53,588 nucleotides of DNA from Victivallis lenta (GTDB lineage Bacteria; Verrucomicrobiota; Lentisphaeria; Victivallales; Victivallaceae), in the NCBI RefSeq assembly GCF_009695545.1, contig NZ_VUNS01000035.1, forward strand, positions 1 through 53,588. The letters are read 5' to 3'. The notes under the pieces were generated by a model. That model saw nothing but the letters and a program-made list of their open reading frames with translations. It did no database searches and was not told the DNA's origin. The position numbers were made by a program, and so were the translations under genes. Positions 1 to 8,225 of this stretch are shown here, one piece after another. Each line of letters starts with the position of its first letter. Position 1 is the stretch's first letter.

Positions 1-12
1 TATCTTACTCTT

Positions 13-56
13 ATTGACAGAATATGATGCATTGTTGCATCATATTGACTGTCAAT
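13..56. repeat. Long imperfect inverted repeat at left edge
   Basis: Inner arms 21-31 and 36-46 pair perfectly over 11 bp around the 4-base loop TTGT. Outer arms 13-20 and 49-56 (ATTGACAG/CTGTCAAT) extend the stem to 19 bp, with a two-base bulge at 47-48. It lies just beyond the last gene of the minus-strand operon. No T-run follows on the minus strand, so it is not a classical terminator. It may be an operator, a host element or part of the attachment site; the sequence does not decide. Confidence 0.6.
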
Positions 57-88
57 TTATTAACAGGGAGAAAAGTGTCACCTGTTTT

Positions 89-208
89 TTACTGAAAAAC
101 AGAACCATTTATTCCCGCACATGACAATCCGCACATCACCGCCATGCCGAGACCGAAGGCGATTGCGAGCGCGAGAACTGCAGTGATTTTCTGTTTTTTC
201 GTGGTCAT
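89..208 (-). CDS. Small single-span membrane peptide (39 aa)
   Basis: A 39-residue frame opening MTTKKQKITAVLALAIAFGL. A positively charged start (KKQK) precedes one hydrophobic stretch at about residues 8-31. AAAGGA lies seven bases before the ATG. It is the last gene of the minus-strand late operon, directly after a small lipoprotein gene, which is where lysis accessory proteins are often found. A holin, spanin or entry-exclusion role is only a guess from size, topology and position. I recognise no family. Confidence 0.5.
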   Translation of the reverse strand: MTTKKQKITAVLALAIAFGLGMAVMCGLSCAGINGSVFQ

Positions 209-228
209 GGAAAAATCCTTTCTGTTAG

Positions 229-459
229 TTAAAGCCCCATGAATGACACGGAGAGAGTTTTATGGTCGCTCCAGTTGGGAACGCCATGCCGAGTGGCTTC
301 GATTTTTACGGCTCCCGCCGTTGAACCGTCTTCGCGGACAAGTTTGACATCGTCAGTCGGTGCGAAAAATTCCCGATAGACAATTTCCTGAGAACATCCG
401 GCGGTCATTGCAAGAACGACCGCCCCGGCGATTGCGGCTGTGAACCGCCCAATTTTCAC
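229..459 (-). CDS. Putative small lipoprotein (76 aa)
   Basis: Starts with GTG overlapping the stop of the preceding gene (GTGA), so translation is probably coupled. The N-terminus has a basic start (MKIGR), a hydrophobic core and a lipobox-like TAGC with the cysteine at residue 22. This predicts a lipoprotein signal peptide and a mature domain of about 55 residues. Position at the end of the late operon would suit an Rz1-like outer spanin, but the mature part is not proline-rich as Rz1 proteins usually are. A superinfection-exclusion lipoprotein is an alternative. Confidence 0.6.
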   Translation of the reverse strand: MKIGRFTAAIAGAVVLAMTAGCSQEIVYREFFAPTDDVKLVREDGSTAGAVKIEATRHGVPNWSDHKTLSVSFMGL

Positions 460-893
460 TCTTCACCCCTTTTCTTTTTGCACACGGCACACTCGCAGGG
501 AGAACACCAGGCGGCCCAGCCGAACAGCTGGCAGATGTTCCCGAATCTGCGGGCATGGTTCATGACGATGTAGCGGAGCGGATTCCACCAGCTGTAATTT
601 GCTTTCGCCACCGTGTAGCCGTTGGTTTTGAAGCGGTTGTTGGATTCGGTGAATTTCTCTTTCGAACCGTCCGACTCATGCCACTCGATGTCGTGTATAA
701 AGGCCACGACAGCGAGGCTCGGATGCAGGGCGGAAATAAGCCCTCGCAGCCATTCGGGAAAGGAATCCGGCCCGATTCCATTGTAGATGCTGGCAAGTTC
801 GGTGATTTTGTACTTGCGGATGATCTCGCGGTTTTCGAGCTGAAGTTCCTCCGCCAGAGCCTTCAGTTCCTTGATTTCTTTGAGACGATTCAT
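456..893 (-). CDS. Unrecognised late-operon protein (145 aa)
   Basis: The start MNRLKEIKELKALAEEL is chosen because AGGAGG lies just upstream; an in-frame start further out has no such site. The first ~30 residues are probably a coiled coil. The middle reads LAVVAFIHDIEWHESDG, then an aromatic YSWWNPLRY segment. The C-terminus carries a cysteine cluster (CSPCECAVCKKK) that could bind a metal or reside in the periplasm as disulfides. It overlaps the lipoprotein gene after it. I do not recognise the family; it ends the tail-fibre cluster and may act in host contact or lysis. Confidence 0.7.
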   Translation of the reverse strand: MNRLKEIKELKALAEELQLENREIIRKYKITELASIYNGIGPDSFPEWLRGLISALHPSLAVVAFIHDIEWHESDGSKEKFTESNNRFKTNGYTVAKANYSWWNPLRYIVMNHARRFGNICQLFGWAAWCSPCECAVCKKKRGEE

Positions 894-949
894 ATTCCTC
901 CTGTGTTTTGTACTCCGCCACGATGGTCGGAGTTGCATCCCGGAATCCT

Positions 950-1516
950 TTATTCGACGGTTTGCCATTCCAGCGGCGGAACGAACACCCCATCGTCCTT
1001 GAGTTCGGCGAGATTCCCGCTTTCAGCGGAGAGATTTACTTCTGCCGCGATCTTGTAACCAGTGACCGTGACAGCCACACCTTTGCTTGCGGAATTGTCT
1101 GCTGTATAAGTGTCAACCAGATCGGTCAGGCGAACGAAAAGTTCATCTCCGTTGTTCATCGTGAAAAGAATCCCGATGTCCCCTTCAGACATTCCGGTGT
1201 AAATTCCATTGCCGGCTTCTTCCGCGCTGACCTCATGACGAACTGCCGCAGAGAGGAATTTATCTGTGAGATTTCCTCCGATGGTGATATAGGAGGAACC
1301 AGCCCAGATCCTTGCCTCGCCGGAGGCGTTCACATAGATGACTCCCGCTTCACCGGTTGCGGGAAAATCGGCGACCTGTCGAACGGGGAAGCTGAAGCGG
1401 ATTGTCCCCTTATAAAGCTCTCCCGTATCGGTCAGGAAATAAAGGGCGTTTTCGTCTTTGGCTTCGAGAGCGGCATACTGAGCCGCCGTCGCGGTAAAAA
1501 AGAGAACTTTTGCCAT
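950..1516 (-). CDS. Tail appendage protein with YFLTD N-terminal module (188 aa)
   Basis: Begins MAKVLFFTATAAQYAALEA, with the phrase YFLTDTGELYKG about residues 26-37. The same N-terminal pattern (F..T.AQY.A...YFLTD) occurs in the protein at 3099-3590, so the two share a module, probably for attachment to the tail tip or to other fibres. This motif type is typical of phage tail appendage proteins. The remainder is beta-rich with no catalytic signature visible. Start chosen at the ATG after a purine-rich stretch. A structural role is inferred from position and the shared module. Confidence 0.7.
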   Translation of the reverse strand: MAKVLFFTATAAQYAALEAKDENALYFLTDTGELYKGTIRFSFPVRQVADFPATGEAGVIYVNASGEARIWAGSSYITIGGNLTDKFLSAAVRHEVSAEEAGNGIYTGMSEGDIGILFTMNNGDELFVRLTDLVDTYTADNSASKGVAVTVTGYKIAAEVNLSAESGNLAELKDDGVFVPPLEWQTVE

Positions 1517-1544
1517 GGTGATTCCTTTTGTTATGGCGTTGAAG

Positions 1545-1916
1545 TTAAAGCGGAAGCCATTCGGCATCCGCTCCGGACGATTCTTTTTGTGAATTTGCGT
1601 TGCAGTTCAAAAGCACTCGGACGTGTTCGGAGTCAGCGCTGGATTTTTCAATGGCAAGGCCAAGAACAACTCCAGTATGCGCGGCAGATCCGGAAGAAGA
1701 GTTCCAACAGACACTGTCGCCAGTGGAGAAAGTGACTCCCGCCTGTTTGATGATATCGAAAACCCCGGAAAGGGTAAGAGTTCCAAGTGTTCCTGCCTTG
1801 ATCGGAATTCGTGTGATCCCAATCAGGTTGCCAAGGCACACGATTTCTCCCGCATCCATGTCTTGATTTGGGATATAATCCACCGCATCGCCTTTTTGAA
1901 TATATTTTGCTTTCAT
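1545..1916 (-). CDS. DUF2190-like protein, second copy, in the fibre cluster (123 aa)
   Basis: The sequence KAKYIQKGDAVDYIPNQD, followed by LIGITRIPIKAGTLGTLTLSGVFDI, aligns along its length with the capsid-associated DUF2190 protein at 19666-20190 (ARYVQKGDAIDYRP, then LIGIARLDIEANTLGSLAVVGVFDV). DUF2190 proteins are usually capsid decoration or cement proteins. This copy lies in the tail-fibre cluster, so it may have been duplicated and reused as a trimeric fibre base. Start at the ATG with AGAGG five bases upstream. Family certain by comparison within the window; role inferred. Confidence 0.75.
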   Translation of the reverse strand: MKAKYIQKGDAVDYIPNQDMDAGEIVCLGNLIGITRIPIKAGTLGTLTLSGVFDIIKQAGVTFSTGDSVCWNSSSGSAAHTGVVLGLAIEKSSADSEHVRVLLNCNANSQKESSGADAEWLPL

Positions 1917-1926
1917 GAGCACCTCT

Positions 1927-2286
1927 TCAGCTCAGGACACATTCCCGGAGCAGTTCTTCAACGTCCGGAATCTGGGATTTGAGTTGGCTGTAAATTGCTG
2001 CGAAATTCGGATCGGCAAGAGAAAAATCCTGTGCGAGATAAAGGAAATCCCTTTGCTCGTCACTCAATCCGGATTTTATGTTTTCCCACAATCCAAGTTC
2101 CATAAGTTTTTTTGCCACCTGATATTTGCTGAATACGAGCGAATCAAGCGGAGGCGTTTCCGGCGTGACAACCGGAAGCGTTTCAACCCGCACATATCCC
2201 ATTGCAGTCATGGCGGCAACACCGATACTAGGGCCATGCCAGATTTCATAGGATGTCTGCGCTTCGTTCCATTTGATGTAATGCAT
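1927..2286 (-). CDS. Unrecognised fibre-cluster protein (119 aa)
   Basis: Starts MHYIKWNEAQTSYEIWHGPS; its ATG follows the stop of the upstream gene directly (GGAGGAGTAAATG), so the end of that gene supplies the ribosome binding site. The C-terminal half is helical and acidic (LSDEQRDFLYLAQDFSLADPN). Size and place immediately after a fibre gene are like tail-fibre assembly chaperones of other phages, but I see no defining motif. Treat it as a conserved-looking late protein of unknown function. Confidence 0.65.
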   Translation of the reverse strand: MHYIKWNEAQTSYEIWHGPSIGVAAMTAMGYVRVETLPVVTPETPPLDSLVFSKYQVAKKLMELGLWENIKSGLSDEQRDFLYLAQDFSLADPNFAAIYSQLKSQIPDVEELLRECVLS

Positions 2287-3099
2287 TTACTCCTCCGAAA
2301 GGAATTTGATTTCTTCGGCACTCAAAACCGAACTGAAAGTCGCTGCCCATGCGACTCGTGATGTGATTCCATAAAATTCCTTTGTCGCATAGCTATGCCC
2401 TAGCCAGCAGGAATTGTAATCGGAAGTACAGGAGAACATGTTTCTATCCGAAGTCCAGGACGCACGGCTTTCTGACAGGATTTCTTCACCATTAAGATAA
2501 AGGCGGTGAATCCGCGTTGTCTGATCTACGCTTGTTGCAACAGTCAGCCATCGACCGGAAAGTGATTCCCGGGCATAAGCCTTCTTAATATTGCCGGCAG
2601 ATCGCGTTACCGTACTCCCTGAGCCGAATTCTGAAGAGTTCTGAAAACAAGCATAAGACTTGATTCCATAAAATCGATTTTGCCCATCAATTTCAATGCT
2701 GCATGAGAGATTGGCATGATCCAGATAAGAAGTTCCTCCGTTGTGGCAGAATATAACGCGATAAGAAAAAGGATATTCTGTCACATTGGTCGTATCCGTC
2801 AGAAATGCCCGCATCATGAGCGTATGATGAGGTGTCCGGCCGCTGAGATTCGCCTTCAGATAGAATCGGGAACCGTAATTGCCACTGATAAAATCAAACG
2901 CATCTGACGTTGCCAGCGAATTGTAAGTCAGTGTCGCCATTCCATCGTCAATATCCCGACATCCAGTTTGTGCAGAATTAGGAACAGGAAAAATCTTGTC
3001 ATTCATTGGGCTGAGTATGGAAAATCCATCTTCTGGGAAAATTGCAATGAAACAATCTTTTTCCCGAACTCGTGCCCGAATTCGATCCAGTAACGGCAT
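2287..3099 (-). CDS. Fibre protein with LamG-like jelly-roll fold (270 aa)
   Basis: The C-terminal half has the pattern of a concanavalin A/LamG-like domain: GRWLTVATSVDQTTRIHRLY, then LNGEEI, and a final WAATFSSVLSAEEIKFL, the usual last strand of these jelly-rolls. Such domains bind glycans, so a receptor-binding role in the virion tail is likely. The ATG overlaps the upstream stop as TGATG, with GGAGG eight bases before it. It sits between a YFLTD-module protein and a small fibre-cluster protein. Family assignment is by pattern; the target sugar is unknown. Confidence 0.7.
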   Translation of the reverse strand: MPLLDRIRARVREKDCFIAIFPEDGFSILSPMNDKIFPVPNSAQTGCRDIDDGMATLTYNSLATSDAFDFISGNYGSRFYLKANLSGRTPHHTLMMRAFLTDTTNVTEYPFSYRVIFCHNGGTSYLDHANLSCSIEIDGQNRFYGIKSYACFQNSSEFGSGSTVTRSAGNIKKAYARESLSGRWLTVATSVDQTTRIHRLYLNGEEILSESRASWTSDRNMFSCTSDYNSCWLGHSYATKEFYGITSRVAWAATFSSVLSAEEIKFLSEE

Positions 3100-3590
3100 C
3101 AGTAACACCTCCAGTCGACGACCAGCGCGGTAACCGCATCAGTTCCATCATTGAGTGTATCGTCCGGATCGGCTGTATCTCTGGCAATAGCGATCCGCCC
3201 GCTCAAGGGGGAAGATGGTGCGAGTGAACAGCGTGTTGCAGTTGCATTGACCGGAACCGTGAAACGTTCGGAGCCATGCGTCAGGACAACATTGCCGGTT
3301 ATATCAGGATTGGCGGAAACAAGCCACAGCTCAATTCGGGAGATTTCTTCGGCAAAGTATCCGGAAAGCTCCATGGTATTGTTTGTATCAAGATACGCAA
3401 CGACACCGTAAGTATCATGAGCAAACACACGTTTTACCAGGAATCGGTCAGCTTTCTCCCTGCTGACGTATGTCCGGGAACCGAGGCAGATGGCATTGGC
3501 ATCTGTCAGGAAATAAACAGTTTCAGGATTCGGGGTTTCGATGGCATCATACTGGGCTTGCGTCAGTTTACAAAAAGTAATTCTGCTCAT
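3099..3590 (-). CDS. Tail appendage protein with YFLTD module (163 aa)
   Basis: Starts MSRITFCKLTQAQYDAIETP, followed by YFLTDANAI, matching the N-terminus of the protein at 950-1516. The module probably anchors short appendages to the tail tip. The rest is beta-rich and has the look of a small sandwich domain. Its ATG overlaps the stop of the heptosyltransferase gene as ATGA, so the fibre genes and the glycosyltransferase form one translational chain. No enzymatic motif is visible. Confidence 0.7.
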   Translation of the reverse strand: MSRITFCKLTQAQYDAIETPNPETVYFLTDANAICLGSRTYVSREKADRFLVKRVFAHDTYGVVAYLDTNNTMELSGYFAEEISRIELWLVSANPDITGNVVLTHGSERFTVPVNATATRCSLAPSSPLSGRIAIARDTADPDDTLNDGTDAVTALVVDWRCY

Positions 3591-4831
3591 TGTGCAAGTC
3601 TCCTGATTTTATCAATGACCATTTTTGATGTAATGGCTTTCGAGCATTCGAATTTGTCCTTTGCCTCCTTTTTCCGGGGGCACCAGAGAAAATCGAAGTG
3701 GTTGAATTCACACCGCATGTCATTCCAGCATCCGTGACATACGGAAGGATTCAGCACCCGATACGGCGTGTAAAACTCATTGACCGGATCAGTAAATCCG
3801 GAAATCAGGATGACCGGGACATGGCAACACCACGCCAGCCAGGAAAGACCGGATGACAGGCCGATAAAAAATTCAGCGTCTTTGAGGAGGTTGATGCGTT
3901 CCTGCAATGGTCTGTCTCCTGTGAAATCTTCGCTTCCGTAGGGGATGTGATTCCAAACATAGTCCGATCCATACTCCGGCATTCTGTCAATGCAGAGGAC
4001 GCGATACCCCTGTTCCTTCAGAAAGGCAACGACTTCGCGCCAGCCGGAAGGGTTGTTCCAGTATTTGCACTGGCTGGAAGCCTGTGACGCAATGCAGACA
4101 TACTTCTCCCTGATCTGCCGGGGCGCGGAAAGATTCACTCGAGGAGGATCATCTCCGAGTTCATCATCCTCCAGACCGAGCAGAAGTCCCGCTGTCCGAT
4201 GCAGTCCAACCGCTCTGAAATCAAACGGCTGATGATCACTATCTCCTCCAAAGAAAAGGCCGAGGTTGTAAGTCGCATAGGGCTTGAGCTTCGCGGCTTC
4301 CTCCTTTGTAATGAACGAGATTTCCGGATACTGATCTTTGAAAAGTTCCGCCATGCGAGGTTCCATTGAGCAGAACAGCTTACATCTGTGTTTATTCAGA
4401 AAGCGTTCAACATATGAGAACCAGGCAATACTGTCGCCCAGCGCCCCCGCCGGAAGCTGAATGAGGACATCTTTTCCGGATAGATTCAGATCATGCCGGA
4501 AGATCGGCTGCCCCAATTCCCCTTTACGGTAAATTTCAAGCGAAAAGCGAATGAAAAACTTTTTGACGCTTTCGATTGTACATCCGGGTTTAACATCCAT
4601 ACAGTAAAGCAGACAATCTGTGTCTAAATCCCGGAATACACATCGGAATTCACCGGTATCGGGGAATCTGACACGAAGTCCGTTGTTAAAATCAAAGAGG
4701 ATGCCATCCACAGCCGGAACGGTTGGATTCTCCGGCGGAGGAATGAATGGCATATCAAGCATTTTCCGCTGAGGAAGCTCTACAACCGAAAAATCCGCAT
4801 TGGGTTTGCATTGAATGGAAAAATCCTGCAT
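3587..4831 (-). CDS. TibC/Aah-type protein O-heptosyltransferase (414 aa)
   Basis: Matches the bacterial autotransporter heptosyltransferase family, which transfers heptose from ADP-heptose to serines of SLS-repeat adhesins in the cytoplasm. Visible signatures are the GALGDSIAWFSYVERF segment with the family's catalytic aspartate (D133), the sugar-nucleotide fold segment VPVILISGFTDPVNEFYTPY, and a cysteine cluster of the kind that binds iron in TibC: C365-x2-C368 (VCHGCWND), C384 (WCPRK) and C396 (FECSKAIT). Length is normal for the family. Its ATG overlaps the stop of the SLS-repeat gene (TAATG), so enzyme and probable substrate are co-translated. Everything needed for activity appears intact. 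A phage-encoded member beside a tail protein is unusual. Confidence 0.88.
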   Translation of the reverse strand: MQDFSIQCKPNADFSVVELPQRKMLDMPFIPPPENPTVPAVDGILFDFNNGLRVRFPDTGEFRCVFRDLDTDCLLYCMDVKPGCTIESVKKFFIRFSLEIYRKGELGQPIFRHDLNLSGKDVLIQLPAGALGDSIAWFSYVERFLNKHRCKLFCSMEPRMAELFKDQYPEISFITKEEAAKLKPYATYNLGLFFGGDSDHQPFDFRAVGLHRTAGLLLGLEDDELGDDPPRVNLSAPRQIREKYVCIASQASSQCKYWNNPSGWREVVAFLKEQGYRVLCIDRMPEYGSDYVWNHIPYGSEDFTGDRPLQERINLLKDAEFFIGLSSGLSWLAWCCHVPVILISGFTDPVNEFYTPYRVLNPSVCHGCWNDMRCEFNHFDFLWCPRKKEAKDKFECSKAITSKMVIDKIRRLAQ

Positions 4832-6774
4832 TATTCACCTTCGTTGTTTGCATATTGGATGTATGCACCGTTTTCGGTGCTGATAACGGCCCCGGCGGCA
4901 CTCGTTACAGCCAGTGCGCTGGCTCCGCTCGCAACAAAAAAGAGACCATTCGACTCAACTGAAACACTGGTCGCATAATTGTTGCGCGAAAGATAAAAGC
5001 TCGCGCCGCCTGCGACGGATACGGATGTGACATGACATTGACTTGAATGCAGAATCATGACAGCCCCTTCAGCAAGCTGGACATTTTCCAGATTGATGAA
5101 AGTCGACCCTGCAAGCAGAGCGCCGTTTCCAAGTGTTACGTTTGCAGCTTCACATGAACTCCATATCCACGCAGTTCCTCCTTCCGTAACATTCAAGCCT
5201 AACACCGAACAGTTCTGTCCGACAAAGAGGCTGCCAGAACTTCCGACGGAAACATTTGTGAGCGCACAGCTCTGATTAACACTTACCAGAGCGTTTTCCG
5301 TAACAGTGAGATTTTCTGCGCTGCAATAGTTTGAAATCCATGCTCTTGCGCTGGAGCCGACAATTCCGGAAATCAGATCGCAATATGCGACGATGAACAT
5401 GCTGCAAAGCTCTGCTTTCACATTGGAAACCTGACACATGGAGTAAACCTCCAGACGTCCTCCAGTGGAAACAGTCACATTTTCAAATTCGCACCCGGAA
5501 GAGAGATTGAAACCGCCACCGCCAGACACAACAGCATTTCTTCCTGAACACCCGTATCGCATATAGCACCATGCGTTGGATGCCACAGAGATGTTCGTTC
5601 CGGCACATCCATTGGTAAACATCAGCCATCCGGAAACCAGCGTGGAGGTCATATTCCCGCGATTGGTGCAATAGCAAGACCCTCCGCGTTCCACCAGTGT
5701 GCTGAGAGCACGGCCGAAATTGGTAACGTATAACCATGCACTGCTTTTGACTGTGGTGCGGATAGCGGTTCCAAAAAAATCTGCAAACTGGCTTCCGCCA
5801 GACGAGATGACGGTATCCAATGCACTGCCGTAGGAATAAATAAACTGGCGACCGGAACTCATGATCGTGTTGTATTGTGCAACGGCTCCAAACGAAACAT
5901 ACTGGCTTCCGCCGGAGCTCATAATGGTGCTGATCGCAGAGGCATAATAATAGAGCTGCTGATCCTGACCTGAAACCAGAACATAGTTGCATGCGGTTCC
6001 GTTTGATGTGTAAAACGAACCAAACATGTTTGATCCTGTGACAAGCGTTTCGGAATCGTGCCCCCATACATGGTGGTAAATTCGCGCCCCTGAAGCAACG
6101 GTCACATCATAGCATTGCCCACCGGAGGATACCCCGAGAAACGCCCCCGGCATGACGGTGGTATGCGACAGATTCACACCACTGTAACACCAGAAGCTGG
6201 CGTTTTGCGTAATAGTGGTGTGCTGCACCTCAACTCCGACGGACTGTCCTGCATTGAAGTCTGCTCCGCTGGAAACTACGATGCTTTCAAAAGTCGCGCT
6301 TGTTCCTTGCCCGTAAAGTCCGCCGCCATAGGAAACGTGTGCATTGCAGACGCTCGCGTTGGAACAGACATAGACATATCCCCGTGAATGAATATTCATT
6401 CCGCTTCCCCAGCCACCCGGACTCACGGAACAGTATCCCTGCGAGTTCAGAATGGTTTCAAGCGCTGTTCCACCAGAGGATACAGCCAAAACGCCGTTGC
6501 TGTTTACCGTGGTGCTGGAAACGACTCCGCCGTGCTTTACATTTACAGACGCACCATAATTCACAGTCGTCCGGATTGCCGTTCCAGCTGATGAGACCTC
6601 CATTCGGCTGATTGCGCTGGAAACAAGATAACGGCCCTCCATGACCATTCCGCTTTGATTGCAGGAGCCGTTTCGGAGGAAGGTGAAGACACCTCTGGTG
6701 CCAAACACAGCTTGATTCGGATCATTGACTGTAGCTCCGGCTGCCATTTTATTATACTGATAAGGAATAATCAT
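4831..6774 (-). CDS. SLS-repeat fibre/adhesin, likely heptosylated (647 aa)
   Basis: After ~45 residues the protein is built of about 25 degenerate repeats of 19-20 residues in the autotransporter strand-loop-strand style (for example VSSGGTALETI, VISSGGSQF, VTEGGTAWIWSS), predicting a right-handed beta-helix rich in serine, glycine and threonine. There is no signal peptide (start MIIPYQYNKMAAGATVNDP) and no C-terminal beta-barrel, so it is not a self-secreted autotransporter. It lies between a fibre protein and a heptosyltransferase that acts on this repeat type. The simplest reading is a virion tail spike or fibre, glycosylated before assembly. It follows the upstream gene with AGGGG close to the ATG. 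The adhesin fold is strongly supported; virion location is inferred. Confidence 0.85.
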   Translation of the reverse strand: MIIPYQYNKMAAGATVNDPNQAVFGTRGVFTFLRNGSCNQSGMVMEGRYLVSSAISRMEVSSAGTAIRTTVNYGASVNVKHGGVVSSTTVNSNGVLAVSSGGTALETILNSQGYCSVSPGGWGSGMNIHSRGYVYVCSNASVCNAHVSYGGGLYGQGTSATFESIVVSSGADFNAGQSVGVEVQHTTITQNASFWCYSGVNLSHTTVMPGAFLGVSSGGQCYDVTVASGARIYHHVWGHDSETLVTGSNMFGSFYTSNGTACNYVLVSGQDQQLYYYASAISTIMSSGGSQYVSFGAVAQYNTIMSSGRQFIYSYGSALDTVISSGGSQFADFFGTAIRTTVKSSAWLYVTNFGRALSTLVERGGSCYCTNRGNMTSTLVSGWLMFTNGCAGTNISVASNAWCYMRYGCSGRNAVVSGGGGFNLSSGCEFENVTVSTGGRLEVYSMCQVSNVKAELCSMFIVAYCDLISGIVGSSARAWISNYCSAENLTVTENALVSVNQSCALTNVSVGSSGSLFVGQNCSVLGLNVTEGGTAWIWSSCEAANVTLGNGALLAGSTFINLENVQLAEGAVMILHSSQCHVTSVSVAGGASFYLSRNNYATSVSVESNGLFFVASGASALAVTSAAGAVISTENGAYIQYANNEGE

Positions 6775-6776
6775 AA

Positions 6777-8225
6777 TTACCCCTCATAGGAATAGGCATA
6801 ATTTGCCTGAAAGCAGACGTTGTTGATCGCGCCGTCCTTGCGTAGAGCGCGAATGACAAACACATGATATGTCCGATTATTGTTGGAAAGTTCCAGCGTT
6901 TCGGGAATATGAATTCCTACCATGGAACAGTTCAGGCTTCCAAGCGAAACTCCGGTTACTCGAACACTGCATGGAACATGGTACTCCCACGTCAACATTT
7001 CATTCATTCCGATCGAATATGCCGATCCACCGACTTTCGTCTGGATCGCGGTAAATTCCAGTTCGATAGTACCGGAGCCGTTCACGCTGGTATTCTTCAC
7101 AATAGGAGAATCCAGATAAAGAGTTTTGGGATTTGCCACGAGATACACCTTCTGAAATACGGGATCGGAGATTCCGCTCATTGTGTGTTCGTGCGCGGCA
7201 GGCGTGTAAGTCGACGGTTTATCTGTGATTCCGCTCCATGGTACAGAATCCGCCTTTGCTGAATGATCAGCTTCTTGTGAGGCATTTACTTTCCCGTCGT
7301 CATCAGTGTCGTAGACCGTTTTTACCATGTCGCCGACCCCTTGACCATCATCCCCAAGATATTTTACCCAGACAGCATTGCCGAAATCTTCTGCTCCGGG
7401 TTCTGGAATCTCTTCTGCGACGTGAATTTCCGCGCGGAATTTCAAGGCGTTGGATGGGGTGAGACTGAATCCTGTTCCTGCCGCGTCCGATGCATAGGCA
7501 ACATAACAAAAGGAATCCTTTCCGGGATCGCCTTTAGGCCCCGTAAGCAGCTGGATCGGATCGCTCCAAACTCCCGCGTCATTTCCCCGACTTCGCAAAC
7601 GGAGAAAAAGATCCGACGCACTTTGTTTATCGTGCCATTCGTCACCGGAAACGCTGAACTGACATTCTAAGCCGGCAGCGATCAGAGCGCGCACCTGTGC
7701 TTCTGTCAGATATTCTGTCGCAAGGTCAAGAGGATCGGATAAGCTCGTGATCCGGTTGCGAATCGTGAACGATTTCACCTGCAGGATAAAAATCAGCTCA
7801 CCGGAAGCGTCATATCCGCAGAGTTCACCAGCAAGAGTGTTCTGGCTTTCGCGGGTTCCGAGCCATTCCGCCAGTTCTGCCGTGTTCATATGCGTCATCG
7901 GGATTGAGATCTCTGTATAAGAAAGTACCTCTCCGTCAATCTCTCCCTCGATCGAAGCAAGGGTGATTTTTTCATTGTCTCCGACAAGTTTATACGCAGT
8001 CGCCGCATCGAAGTCAGAGTCCATGGCCCAGCTCCAGCTTACCACCGAACTGAGATCTTCCATTGGGTAAGGTTCCGTGCCGTCGGAATTCGCGAAGAGG
8101 CGCATTTTCAAGCAGCAGGCTGCCCCTCGGACAAGTGTCGGGGCTGTGGCATTTTTCGCGTTGGCATAATCCCGGACTGCAGCAAGAGTTTCATTTGCCG
8201 CAACATAAAAAATGATGTTCTGCAT
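6777..8225 (-). CDS. Tail fibre / upper baseplate protein with collagen-like linker (482 aa)
   Basis: The N-terminal ~220 residues resemble a tail-tip anchoring domain. A short collagen-like GPKGDPGKD occurs at about residue 230, a common linker in phage fibres. It is followed by ADHSAKADSVPWSGITDKPS and a histidine-rich AAHEHTMSG, typical of short tail-fibre repeats. The C-terminal ~120 residues form a beta-rich tip. Start at the ATG that overlaps the upstream stop as TGATG. It precedes the SLS-repeat gene by two bases, so the two fibre proteins may act together. Assignment is by architecture. Confidence 0.75.
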   Translation of the reverse strand: MQNIIFYVAANETLAAVRDYANAKNATAPTLVRGAACCLKMRLFANSDGTEPYPMEDLSSVVSWSWAMDSDFDAATAYKLVGDNEKITLASIEGEIDGEVLSYTEISIPMTHMNTAELAEWLGTRESQNTLAGELCGYDASGELIFILQVKSFTIRNRITSLSDPLDLATEYLTEAQVRALIAAGLECQFSVSGDEWHDKQSASDLFLRLRSRGNDAGVWSDPIQLLTGPKGDPGKDSFCYVAYASDAAGTGFSLTPSNALKFRAEIHVAEEIPEPGAEDFGNAVWVKYLGDDGQGVGDMVKTVYDTDDDGKVNASQEADHSAKADSVPWSGITDKPSTYTPAAHEHTMSGISDPVFQKVYLVANPKTLYLDSPIVKNTSVNGSGTIELEFTAIQTKVGGSAYSIGMNEMLTWEYHVPCSVRVTGVSLGSLNCSMVGIHIPETLELSNNNRTYHVFVIRALRKDGAINNVCFQANYAYSYEG

